Source: Closterium sp. NIES-65 (taxonomy: Eukaryota > Streptophyta > Zygnematophyceae > Desmidiales > Closteriaceae). From it: a DNA stretch of 64,000 nucleotides. The notes below the pieces were generated by a model. That model saw only the letters and a program-made list of their open reading frames with translations. It made no database searches and was not told the origin of the DNA. Of this stretch, positions 1 through 10,790 are shown piece by piece. Positions within the stretch are counted from its first letter, which is position 1. Each line of letters opens with the position of its first letter. Made by a program: the position numbers and the translations under genes. Location of the stretch: positions 310,001-374,000 of the forward strand of contig CANXME010000244.1 in assembly GCA_948144175.1 (NCBI GenBank), in the 5' to 3' direction.

Positions 1-633
1 TGAGCAAGGAAGTAATGCAAAGCGATGTGCTTTGTTCTGTGCTCTAGTCTCTGGTCCTAACACAAGGCAATGGCAGCCTTGTTGTCGACGTACAGAACTG
101 GAGGAAAACAAGCTCTCTCTCAAGTCGGTCCGCATGTAGGTGAGCCACCGTAACACTTGTGCACCCATGCCTGTGGCGTAGATCTCAGCCTCACAACCGT
201 GACGACTGCTGCGTAGCCTCGTCGTCAGCCCAAGAAGCGTCTGTATGACCTGTGAGGACCACTCGACGTCGCCCTCCAAGCACTAGCCCCATGCCCGACA
301 TACTACACAAGTGGCGCAACACCCTCTCCGCTACAGCCATGTGCTCTGGTCGTTGTCTCCCAGGAGCAACATAGCGTGCCAAGCTGCTAAGAGGGTATGC
401 AAGGTAACGTCGTGTGCAGGTCATCAGGTACATGAACCAGCCAACAAGCTCTGGGTACCGGCCACTCGGCTCTACGGACTCATGCGAAGGCAGAGCTGAG
501 AGCGAGTGGTGAGTAGACAGAGGAGTGGCCTGAGGCGAGGAGTACGTGAAGTCGAAGCGCTGAAGGACCTGCTGCACCATGTGTGACTGAGTTAGGGTAA
601 TGGTGCGCTGTGCTCTGTCTCGGGTGATCTGCA
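1..633 (-). pseudogene. copia B, 3' pol part (RT C-terminus and RNase H), left of nested insertion
   Basis: Minus-strand Ty1/copia polyprotein fossil that runs off the left edge. Read from 633 down to 1 it carries the end of the reverse transcriptase thumb (motifs like TITLTQSHMVQQVLQRF), the connection region with a YLAYPLSSLARYVAPG-type block, and RNase H with a TGHTDASWADD-like catalytic block and an AMAALC-like segment near the window start. The other half lies at 8068-10160, on the far side of element A; the last homologous position before the gap and the first after it are adjacent in complete relatives. The copy is clearly broken, with several breaks. It belongs to the same copia family as A, K, P and R, and is older than A because A sits inside it. 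Confidence 0.9.
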
Positions 634-754
634 TGAGAAAACTGAAACGAGAATGAAACACTAAGGAATGGAAGTGGTACAAAAATGCAACCCTAGGAAT
701 GTGTACCCCATATAGGCTACCCCACTACAGCCTACAGAACAATATAATTTGACA
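634..754 (-). repeat. 3' LTR of copia A
   Basis: 121-bp long terminal repeat. On the minus strand it begins TGTCAAATTATATTG and ends in TTTTCTCA, with the TG...CA ends usual for LTRs. It is matched by 7947-8067 with about three differences. Directly next to it, at 755-780, lies a polypurine tract (minus strand CCCCCACTTTGCCTATGGGGGTG), the plus-strand priming site that must abut a 3' LTR and so fixes the element's direction. Confidence 0.93.
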
Positions 755-1051
755 CACCCCCATAGGCAAAGTGGGGGAGAACAAGGGGTCGCAAGACCAG
801 TCAAGCAAAGCAAAGCAAAGCTCAGGGTGGATCACAAAGTCACCACACATTCCGAGCACAAGTTCAAGGCCAGAAGGCCAGTTCACATGCAAGAGCACAT
901 AGATATGTATATATATATATAAGGCTAAATAAGCAAGAGCAGGAGTATATATATGTGATAGTACAAGCAAGGTCAAGAAGTGAGCAAGTGAGGCAAGGCA
1001 GGCACAAGACCAAGCTGAGTACAAAAGCGCTGAGTACAAAGGAGCAAGTGC

Positions 1052-4000
1052 CTAGGTGAAGATATCAGCAGTGTTGGCCTCAGAGGCCAGGTACGCAAGA
1101 CGCAGCTGACCACGCTGCTGTAGCTTACGAGCAAGGAAGTAGCAAAGAGCAATGTGCTTCGTTCTGTGCTCCAGACACTGCTCCAGACACAAGGCTAGCA
1201 TGGCCTTGTTGTCTACGTACAGCACTGGAGGAGAATGAGGCGGCTCCCTGAGGTCAGTCAACAAGTAGGTGAGCCAGCGAAGCTCCTGAGCCATGGCTCC
1301 TGCGTAGATCTCAGCCTCACAACTGGAGCCGAGAACGGAGATGAGTGAGTAGCCCGCCACGAAACAGAGCCGGAACCAAGGCTGAAGGTGTAACCCTGTG
1401 ACGACCGGTGTGTAGCCTGGTCATCAGCCCAAGAAGCGTCTACGTGCCCAGTGAGGACCACTGGACTCTGCCCTCCAAGCACTAGCCCCATGCCGGACGT
1501 ACTGCACAAGAAGCGCAACACCCTCTTCGCTGCAGCCATGTGCTCCGGTCTGTGTCTCTCAGGAGCAACATAGCGTGCAAGAATGCTAAGAGGGTATGCA
1601 AGGTCAAGTCGTGTGCACGTCATCAGGTACATGAGGCAGCCAACAAGCTCTGGGTACGGGCCACTCGACTCTACGGACTCATCCGAAGGCAGAGCTGAGA
1701 GCGAGTGGCGAGTAGGCAGAGGAGTGGTCTGAGGCGAGGAGTACGTGAAGCCAAAGCGCTGAAGGACCTTCTGCACCATGTGTGACTGAGTCAGGGTAAT
1801 GGTGCCGCGTGCTCTGTCCCGGGTGATCTGCAAGCCAAGGTAGCTGCGCAGTTCACCCAGGTCTGTGCACGTGTGTCTCTTCTGCAGCTTGGACTTCACG
1901 TGGGCGAGTCCAGCAGTGTCAGCAGTGGCAAAAACCAAGTCGTCGACGTACACGAGGATGCAGAACGGCGGGAAAGAGGTGTCGGTGCGCAAAAACAGCA
2001 ATGGGTCGGCAGTAGAGGGAGCAAACCCAAGAGCCGCAAGTGTAGTCCTCAGTGTGTCGTGCCACTCACGCGGTGCCTGGCGGAGACCGTAGACTGTTCG
2101 CCGGAGGCTCCACTCAGTGCCAGGAGGAAAAGTCCTAGTGAAGCCAGGTGGGCGGCGCAACCAGATCTCCTCGTCCAGGCTACCATGCAAGAAAGCAGTG
2201 CTAAAGTCAAGAGAGTGAAGCTCGTAGTCGCGCTGAGCGGCTATGTGCAGCAGCACCCGAAGAGTGATCATCTTCAGGGTGGGAGAGAAGGTCTGAAAGT
2301 AGTCAACTCCCTGCCGCTGACTGAAGCCACGAGCCACGTATCGCGTTTTGAAGACAGGTGGAGAACCTGGTGGCCGCTTCACCCTGAAGATCCACATGCC
2401 ACTGACGATGTTCGCCCCAGGTGGGGGAACCGCGTCAACGTAGGTGCCTGTGGACTCTTAGGAAGCCATCTTTGCATCCATAGCTGCCTGCCACTGAGAG
2501 GAGTAGGGACCCTCTACAACCTTTGCGTAAGAGCGCGGAGTCGGGATGTCAAGTGCATTCGGGTCTCTCTCAGGGGTAAGCAGTACGGACACGAGATGAG
2601 GTGAAGCAGCAGCTAGACACTGGAACTCCTCCTGTCTGTCCTCAAGGACGTCCGTGCCAAGAGCACACTCACCCCCGACGAACGGAGGACAGACAGACGC
2701 AGACTCAGCAACAAGACTAGCAGCGTAGTCTAGACGACAGCGAGCAGCAAAGTCGACGAGCTCAGCAACTAGAGCAGACGCAGCAGTGGACTCAAAGGAG
2801 GGGTCAGTGACGACAGTAGCAAGGAGACGCGTGAGAGTAGGACTGGCAGCAGGAAGAGAGTCCGACTCCGGGTCGGCAAGTGCAGGAAGAGAGGACTCAA
2901 GGGGAGAAGGCAAAGGGGCACGCAGAGGAGCAGTGGACGGACGCAGAGACATCCGGTGCGTGCCAGGGACAAGAGGAGGACGCGGACAGGCAGTACGACC
3001 ACTAGCGCGAGCAGCACGAACCGGCGACGCAGGACGAGACGCCGGCTCACGACGCTCAGCAAGACCTCCAGTAGAAGCAGGCAGTGGGGAGGCCGGCGGT
3101 AACTGTGACTGTGACTGGACAGGCGGTGGACACTCTAAGGGAGGAGGAAGACCAAGAACCTGTTGAAGGAGCGGAACAAAGTACGGCCGAGGCCGTGCGG
3201 CGACTCCAGACACAGCAGGGACAGCACCAGCACCCTCAGTGGCAGCACCAGCGCCAACAGCACCTCCAGCTGCAGAACCTCCAGCAGCACCAGCAGCACC
3301 CGCAGCAGGACCGCCGCCAGGACGGACAGCAATAGCCTCAGCGCCAACACCCTCAGCAGCTCCAGCTCCAGTCGAACCCGCAGGTCCAGCAACCCCAGGA
3401 CTCCCAGTACGAGCACTTCCGGGACCGGCAACACCAGCACCCTCAGCAGCCAAAGAAGCTCCAGCTCCAGCAGTACGCCTCCAGCGCCAGGCAAACCACT
3501 CGCACAGCTCCTGTGGAGAGAGTGGCTCCCGCCGAGACGAAGCACCCGGAGAACCTCCAAGCTCAGCACCGCCAGACGCCACACGAGCAGGTCCAGCGGC
3601 CGCCGGCTCCGCACCCCCAGGCTCAGCAGCTCCAGACGTGGCACCCCCACGCTGAGCACCTCCAGACGTAGCACCCCCAGGCTCAGCACCCCCAGGCGCA
3701 GCACCCTCTGGCTCAGCACCCCTAGTAGTACCACCCAAAAGCCCAGCACCCCCAGGCTCAGTACCCCCAGACTCAGCACCCCCAGAGTCAGCACCCCCAG
3801 GCTCAGCACCCGCAGCAGCACCAGAGTCACCAGCAACCTCCACCCGCTTGACTGCGTCTACCTGGGACACACCTGAAGGGGTAGGACCTTGAGGGGGGAG
3901 GGGGTCTACCGGGGGGGGACCTGGCACAAGGAAGAGCGGTGGCGGAGGGAGGGAAGGAGTGCGGTAGGGGAAGAGGCGGTAGTAGGGGACCGACTCGTCA

Positions 4001-6876
4001 AACGTGACGTTCTTGGAGGACAGAACACGACGAGAGGTGGGGTGGTAGAACTGCCACCCTGGCGCGTCAAGGGGGAAGCCAAGGAAGACACAAGGAGCAG
4101 CACGAGGGGACAGCTTGTCCGCAGACAAGTCGCGGACAAACGCCCTAGATCCACAGACACGGAACGCAGACGCATCGCCTACCTTCCCCGTCCATAGCAA
4201 AGCTGGGGAGGTCTCCGGCATGGAGACCCAGGGGTGAAGGTTGATCTGATGCGCCGCGTACCGAACCGCAAACGGCCACAGAAAATGGGGGGCAGCCGCA
4301 TGGACGTACGAGCGACGTCCATGACCATGCCAATGCGGCGCTCAGCAATCCCATTTTGCTGTGGAGAGTCCGGAAGCGGAAAGGTCTGGCCGATGCCTCG
4401 TGCACGACAGTAGGCTCGCAGAAGGCCAGAGGAGAACTCTCCGCCTCGGTCAGACTGCAGACGTAGAACAGGAAAGTCCAAGCCGAAGCTCCTCTTGAGC
4501 TGGAGACAAGCTGCGCGGATCCAGTCGATCAACACCTCAGTGACATCACCCTTGCTGCGCAAGGGGAAGACTGTGGTGTAACACGAGTAGTCGTCAACCA
4601 CCAGCAGGAAGTAGCGCTCGTGACCCTGTCCACGGACGCGGGCCGGGCCCCACACGTCCATGTGAAGCGTCTGCAGCGGGGCCTTTGTTGGGGGAAACTG
4701 AGAGGAGTGAGGGGCAGCCCGCAGCCGCCCCTCGACACAGGGGACGCAGGAAGGGCCAGGCCCCGGAGGAAGGGGAGGGAGGGACTGGGGAAGACCAGAG
4801 ACAAGGACACGGGAGGCCATGCCTCGGAGATGAGGCAGATGAGGCCACCACCAAGGCGGTGGTGCCACAGGAGAGTCTCGTGAGACAGGAGGCAACACGA
4901 GCAGGGGGCAGACTCAGGACCAGACCTGGACGCTGCAGCAAACACCTGACCCGACAAAGCTACCTGACCAGACGCAGGGACAGGAGGAGACTCAGTGGTC
5001 AGGGTGTAGAGGCTCGACCCTGGCCGACGCGTAAACGTAGCCAGGTGCCGGCCTGTGCGAGCATCCGAGCAGTGGGTCACTTGCTGACTCGCAGGAGTAA
5101 ACTGGTGAACCCCCGCATCCTGTAGGTCAGCACCACTCACCAAGTTTGTAGAGAACGAGGGGAGGTAAAGACCAGACAAGGTGCCAGAGGGGGCAGCCAG
5201 ACATGGGAGGACAGTGGAGAAGTGAGAGAGGACAGGACCCCTAGAGAGGTCTGCCAGGGAGTCTGCAACTGGCCGACCAAGCGGTGTGAGTGTGGTGCGG
5301 TCTTGAAAGAAGGAGCGAGAAGCCCCTGAGTCAAGAGTGAAGGTGACGGAGGCCGAAGCCGACGCGGTACCAGAGAGCGCAGACTCACGAGCACGTGAGG
5401 ACGCAGACGCACTGGCACCTAGAGAAACAGCCGCACTGGCACCTAGAGCAGCAGCCTCACCAGCACCTAGAGCAGCAGTCTCAATGCCCGGGTCGGCCGG
5501 GAAACACCGGTAACAGTCACCCTCATCACTATTAGTCACAGCATATATGGCAGCAAGAATAGCATCAAAGTCAAGCTCAACGATTGCTACACTTGCCCTA
5601 GACAGCTCTCCCAAGCGGGGGATCTCTGTGGCCTCCGGGAACTGGTGACGCCAAGCGTTCGTCAGGCGGCCAAAGCAGCGCTGGGTGGGGTGGGCACCCC
5701 CACACTGCTCACCCGCGCGGTCGGCAGTGCGAAGGACGTAGGTGCATGGACCAAAACCCCCACCACGTTGACGAGCAGCGTACCACTCACAGAGCTGCTG
5801 AGGGGGGGGGATGTCCGGAGAACGCTGCTGCTGCTGCTGCTGCTGGCGCTGACCACCACCAGAGACGCTTCGCTGCGAAGCGCCACCCCGACCAGCTGCA
5901 CCTCCTCCACCACCGCCTCCTCCACCTCCGCCACCACGGCCGCCTCTGCTCCCACCGCTACCGCCTCCGCCTCCATTGCTGCCACCGACACCTCCACCCC
6001 CGCCACCACTCCCACCGCCACCCCCAATCTCTCCGCTGCCTCCACCTCCACCTCCACCACCCCCGCTAGCTCCTCCCGCGCCCTTGCCCCCCTTGCCCTT
6101 GCCCGAGTGGCATCTCCTGCTAGGGGCAGACGCCGCACCGATCGACTCAAGACCAACAAGGTCGGCCGCAGCAGCAGAGGCGACGGAGGGCAAAAGGGGG
6201 GAAGGGGAACACACCTCAAAGATGGGGGTGCGAGGGTCACCACGAGAGGCTCCTACAGCGACTATGCTCTTCTCCGCTGCTAGGAGGGCCTTCTCTAGGA
6301 GGTCAATAGTGAGAGTGGTGGGACAGACCGCGAGGAAGTGGTCTCTGACTACACGAAGGGAGTCAGGGAGGCGGGTGACTATATGAGAGAGAGTGATGTA
6401 CATGGGGGGGGGGGGTTATTGGCGCAGAACTCAGCAGGAAGCGCAGCGCGGTAGCGAGTGTCACTAGTGCGGAGGTGCGTAATGAGGTCAGCGACTGTGG
6501 GAAAGGCAGCAAGGTCAGGGAAGAGGAACGGTAGCATGAGGCGGCTCAGTGCAGTAGTGGAGGGGGAAGAGTAGCGCGCAACTACAGCGTCGTACAAGGT
6601 CTGAGCACTCGTGAACTGACTAAAGTGCGCGCGCTCAGTGGTAGGCAGGTGGCGACGCACAGCAAGACGTACAGCAGCATCGCGAGTGGCCCACTGTTAG
6701 CGAATAGTGGCGTCGGCATCAACAGCAGGGGCAGGGGAGGCACCAGAGGTGAGGTCAAAGAGGGAGAGACCGTCTGCCCTATCGCACTGTAGGAAAAGCT
6801 GCAGGTGATCTACCCAGACGTCAAAGTCAATGGCCAGACCCTCAGCGTCAAAAGCGAGAACACTGGGGGTAGCCAT
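1052..6876 (-). pseudogene. copia A gag-pol coding region (broken)
   Basis: Decayed gag-pol of element A. Gag begins near 6876 with a MATPSVLAFDAEG-type start shared with P and H, followed by a MYITLSHIVTRLPDSLR block, a Gly-rich run (about 5870-6090) and a QLCEWYAARQRGG block. The protease motif LDSGASRSFF lies near 5320-5345. A GAG-pre-integrase LLWHHRLG block is near 4850. The integrase core motifs LHMDVWGP, SDRGGEF and NGIAERR lie near 4665, 4440 and 4350. The Gly/Ala/Glu/Pro linker spans about 3620-3810. Reverse transcriptase has RPPGF and YVDDLVFA (about 1935-1955). RNase H with SSCEAEIYAG and VDNKAMLALC lies at 1070-1370. Domain order PR-INT-RT-RH is diagnostic of Ty1/copia. Several breaks make it non-functional. 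Confidence 0.9.
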
Positions 6877-6899
6877 GACTGCAGTAGACTAGCAGCGCT

Positions 6900-7930
6900 A
6901 ACTGTAGGGCAGGGGCAGTGCACTGACAGAGACGCTGCTCTCACCAGAAAGGGTGGTTCGGGCAGCTCGGCAGCACAGCAGCTCAGCAACACGGCGGCTC
7001 GGACGGCTCGGCAGCAACTGCGGCTCGGCTACACTCGCGGCTCGGCTCCTCAGCTGATCAGGCAACTCGGGCGGCTCGGGCGGCTCGTGCGGCTTGGGCT
7101 GCGCGGGCGGCTCGGGCGGAGCGGGCGGCTCGGCTGCGTAGGGCGGGAGGGCCGCTGGTAGGGTGAGGGGCCCGCTTGTAGGGTGGCGGGGCCGCTGGTA
7201 GAGCGGCGGGGCGGGGCCTTAGGTAGGGCGACGGGGCCGGGTCGAAGGAGGGCGACGGGGCCGATACGCAGGTAGGGCGACGGGGCCGGGGCCGGGGCGC
7301 AAGGAGGGCGACGGGGCCGGGTCGACGGTAGGGCGACGGGGCCGGTACGCAGGTAGGGCGACAGGGCCGGGGCCAGGGCGCAGGTAGGGCGACGGGGCCG
7401 GATCGACGGTAGGGCGACGGGGCCAGTACGCAGGTAGGGCGACCGGGCCGGGGCCAAGGTGCAGGAAGGGCGACGGGGCCGGGGCCGGGTCGCAGGTAGG
7501 GCAACGGGGCCGGGGCCGGGGCGCAGGTAGGGCGACGATGCCTGAGTCGGAGGTGGGGCGACGGGGCTGGGGTCGCAAGCAGGGCGACGAGGCTGGGGCC
7601 GGGGCCGCAAGTAGGGCGACGGGGCCAGGGTCGAAGACGGGGCGACGGGGCCAGGGCGCAAGTAGGGCGACAAGGCTAGGGCCGGGGCGCTGGTAGGGCG
7701 ACGGGGCCAGGGCCGGGGCGCAGATAGTGGCGGCGGGGCCTGGGTCGCAGGTGGGGCGACGGGGCCAAGGCCGTGGGTAGGGCGACGGGGTCGCTAGGGC
7801 GGCTTGACGTGCCCGCTAGGGCCGCTCGACGAAAAAAAAGAGGGGAGCGCGACTCGGGCTGAGTGCGCTCCGGGCAGGAGGAAAATAAAGGTTTCAACTT
7901 GGTGGGCCCTTGGCACAGTTCCCGGAAGGG
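6900..7930 (-). repeat. GC-rich minisatellite leader of copia A
   Basis: Untranslated leader between primer-binding site and gag. It is made of imperfect GC-rich tandem units: a roughly 27-33 bp unit with core GTAGGGCGACGGGGCCGG at about 7190-7790, and shorter CGGCTCGGG-type units at about 6960-7130. Long open frames in it are by-products of the repeats, not genes. Comparable but different arrays occupy the same place in the other copies of this family. Confidence 0.8.
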
Positions 7931-7946
7931 AACCTGCTCGATACCA

Positions 7947-8067
7947 TGAGAAAACTGAAACGAGAATGAAACACTAAGGAATGGAAGTGGTACAAAAATG
8001 CAACCCTACGAATGTGTACCCCTTATAGGCTACCCCACTACAGCCTACAGAACAATAAAATTTGACA
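7947..8067 (-). repeat. 5' LTR and PBS of copia A
   Basis: 121-bp LTR matching 634-754. Just inside it (minus strand, from 7946 down) is TGGTATCGAGCAGG, which resembles the tRNA-iMet primer-binding site common in plant copia elements. This identifies it as the 5' LTR of a minus-strand element. Confidence 0.93.
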
Positions 8068-10160
8068 CTAGAAGCCAAGGTAGCTGCGCAATTCACCCAG
8101 GCCTATGCACGTGTCTCTCTTCTGCAACTCTGACTTCACGTGGGCGAGTCCAGCAGTGTCAGCAGTGGCAAAGACCAAGTCGTCGATGTACACGAGGATG
8201 TAGAACGGCGGCAAAGAGGTGTCGGTGCGCACAAACAGCGACGTGTCGGCAGTAGAAGGAGCAAACCCAAGAGCCGCAAGTGTAGTCCTCAGTGTGTCGT
8301 TCAACTCACGGGGCGCCTGGCGGAGACTGTAGACTGGCCGCTGGAGTCTCCACAGGGTACCAAGAGGAAACAACCCAGTGAAGCCAGGTGGGCGGCGCAG
8401 CCAGATCTCCTCGTGCAGGGTGCCCTGCAGAAAAGCTGTGCTGAAATCAAGAGAGTGAAGCTCGTTCTCGCGCTGAGCGGCTATGTGCAACAGCACCCGA
8501 AGAGTGGTCATCTTCGGGGTGGGAGAGAAGGTCTGAAAGTAGTCAACTCCCTGCCGCTGACTGAAGCCTCCAGCCACGTAACGCACCTTGAAGACAGGCG
8601 GAGAACCCGGCGGCCGCTTCACCGTGAAAATCCACATGCCACGGACGATGTTCGCCCCAGGTGGGGGAACCTCGTCGACGTAGGTGCCTGTGGACTTCTA
8701 GGAAGCCATCTCTAGGTCCAGGGCTGACTGCCACTGAGAGGAGTAGGGACCCTCGATCGCCTCAGCGTACGATCGAGGAGTCGGGATCTCCCTCAAGTGC
8801 AATCAGCGTGGACACGAGATGAGGCAAAGCAGCAGCAAAACACAAGAACTCCTCCTGCCTATCCTCATGGACGTCCGTGCCAAGAGCACACTCACCCCCG
8901 ACGGATGGAGGACAGACAGACTCAGACTCAGCAACAAGACTAGCAGCGTAGTCTAGACGACAGCGAGCAGCAAAGTCGACCAGCTCAGCAACTAGGGCCG
9001 ACGTAGCAGTGGACTCAAAGGAAGGGTCAGTAATAACAAAAGCCAGGAGACGCGTGAAAGTAGGACTCGCAACACGAAGAGAGTCAGACTCCGGATTAGC
9101 AAGAACAGGAAGAGACGACTCTGGAGGAGACGGCAACAGGACACGCAGAGGAGCAGTCGAAGGACACAGTGCCATCTGGTGTGTGCCTGGGACCGCAGGA
9201 GGACGAGGACGCGGAGCACGATGACTAGTGCGAGCAGCACAAACAGGCGACACACGACGAGACACAGGCTCACGACGCTCAGCAAGACCTCGAGTAGGAC
9301 CAGTGTATGGAGGAGCAGGCAGAGGGGAGGCGGGCTGTAACTGTGACTGCGACTGGACAAGCTGTGGACACTCTAAGGGAGGAGCAGGACTAGTAGAAGG
9401 CGGGAGAACAAGAACCTGCTCAAGGAGCGGAACGAAGTATGGCCTCGGCCGTGCAGCGCCTGCACAACCGGAAGGGACAGTACCAGTACCCCCAGCGGCA
9501 GCACCAGCGCCAGCAGCACCTCCAGCTCCAACAGCGCCAACTCCAGCATCCTCAGACGCACCAGCACCAGCAGCACCACCAGCGCCAACACCCGCAGCAG
9601 CTCCAGCTCCAGTTGACTAGCAGCACCAACTCCAGCAGAACCGGCAGCTCCAGTACCGCCAGCAGCTTCAGCAGTACCTCCAGTAGGACCAACTCCAGCA
9701 GCCCTAGCAGCACCCCAAGTCCCAGCAGCTCCAGTACCGCCAGTACGAGTACCTCCGGGACGAGCAGCAACAGTAGTACCTCCAGCTCCAGCAGCACGGC
9801 TCCAGCGCCGGGCAAACCATTCGCGCAGCTCCTGTGGAGAGAGCGGCTCTCGCCTCGACGAAGCACTGCGAGAGGCCACACGAGCAGACACAGCACCCCC
9901 ACGCTCCGCACCCCCAGGCTCAGCACCCCCAGACTCAGCACCCCCAGGCTCCGCACCCCCAGGCTCCGCACCCCCAGGCTCAGCACCCCCAGACACAGCA
10001 CCCCCAAGCCTAGCACCCCCAGGCTCTGCACACCCGGACTCAGCACCCCCAGGCTCTGCACCCTCAGGCTCCACACCTCAAGACCCGGCACTCGTAGGCT
10101 CAGCACCTCTAGCAGCACCAGAGTCAATAGCTACCTCGACAGGCTCGACTGCGTCTACCT
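8068..10160 (-). pseudogene. copia B, RT N-terminus and INT-RT linker, right of nested insertion
   Basis: Second half of the outer copia. From 8068 upward it shows the RT palm (YIDDLVFA-like block near 8185; RRPPGFTGLF near 8385; GVDYFQTFSP near 8535) and the MWIFTVKRPPGSPPVF start of RT near 8637. Next come the pre-RT region (PSFESTATSALVAELVDFAARCRL near 8990, seen as shorter blocks) and the Ser/Pro/Ala-rich linker with GGAEPGGAE-type repeats at about 9890-10070. Homology stops abruptly at about 10160, where it abuts LTR X. Integrase, protease and gag are absent. Broken, with several breaks. Confidence 0.88.
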
Positions 10161-10166
10161 AAGATA

Positions 10167-10760
10167 TGTTATAGTCACAGTAGGCTTCAATGTGCCTAAA
10201 ACGAAAGATAGAGTGCACAATCAGATTTCTGCACAGCGGCTTCAAACGTTCATATCGTTCTGGTCACAACTTCAAATGACTTGATTCAACTTGGATCTGG
10301 AGCGTCTTATTGTCGCCTACAATTGGGCCTACAATTCACTAGGGCCTACACCAAGTGAAATGTTACACTACACAAAGTAATGTAACTATCTTCAATATCT
10401 TGAGGTGCACCCTTTTGGCGAGCTTCGAAATCACTTGAGGCTTGACACCAAAACTCGGGCTCTTCATCACAAACTCATCCTTGAGTTCTTGATGAGTCTT
10501 CTGCACACACCTGCAACACGCCGAACGTTCGACACAGGACAAAATAGAAACGGCGCGCGAGACAGAAACGACCGCGTAACACGCGTCTAGCGATATCTCA
10601 CTATTGACTCGACACACACACTCGACATCATGACTCAACATTCACACACAATTATAAGCATGAAATATATATTATCCCATGCCCTCATACCATTCCATAC
10701 ACACACACATGCACGCACACGGACAACAAGCCGAGTGCAAACCGTAGGGTTGCACCAACA
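10167..10760 (-). repeat. Lone LTR X of a copia-like element, with adjoining PPT
   Basis: AT-rich 594-bp block unlike the short TGTCA LTRs. On the minus strand it starts TGTTGGTGCAACCC at 10760 and ends ...CTATAACA at 10167 (TG...CA ends). A TATA-like run (TATATATTTCATG, minus strand) lies about 100 bp from the start. Immediately outside the start (10761-10773) is AGGGGGAGTT on the minus strand, the same kind of polypurine tract that precedes the 3' LTR of element D. I read it as the 3' LTR of a truncated minus-strand copia with about 30 bp of 3' UTR. No partner LTR is in the window. Both boundaries are inferred from dinucleotide ends and context only. Confidence 0.5.
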
Positions 10761-10790
10761 AACTCCCCCTCGGATTGTTGGCCTTAGGAT

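Larger units (their letters stand above)
634..8067 (-). mobile_element. Ty1/copia LTR retrotransposon A, both LTRs present, nested in copia B
   Basis: A 7.4-kb minus-strand element bounded by two 121-bp LTRs (634-754 and 7947-8067) that differ at about 3 positions by eye. Order on the minus strand: 5' LTR, primer-binding site (7933-7946), GC-rich tandem-repeat leader, gag from about 6876, protease, integrase, Gly/Ala/Glu/Pro linker, reverse transcriptase, RNase H, polypurine tract (about 755-780) and 3' LTR. The flanking 5-mers are CTGCA (629-633) and CTAGA (8068-8072), a target duplication with two mismatches. The reading frame is broken in at least about six places. LTR similarity near 97% suggests middle age among the copies in this window. 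Confidence 0.93.

Noticed and set aside
3163-3876. Long Ser/Thr/Arg-rich or Val/Leu-rich open frames opposite copia linkers (also 9439-10284, 19261-19965, 51651-52280)
   Set aside because: They mirror the 15-bp linker minisatellite of copia on the other strand or frame; composition is a repeat artefact with no domain.
7050-7673. Pro/Arg-rich open frames in the leader of A (also 15110-16117, 28558-29182, 57703-58410)
   Set aside because: Stop-poor GC-rich tandem repeats lie upstream of gag; there is no start context, domain or conservation between copies.
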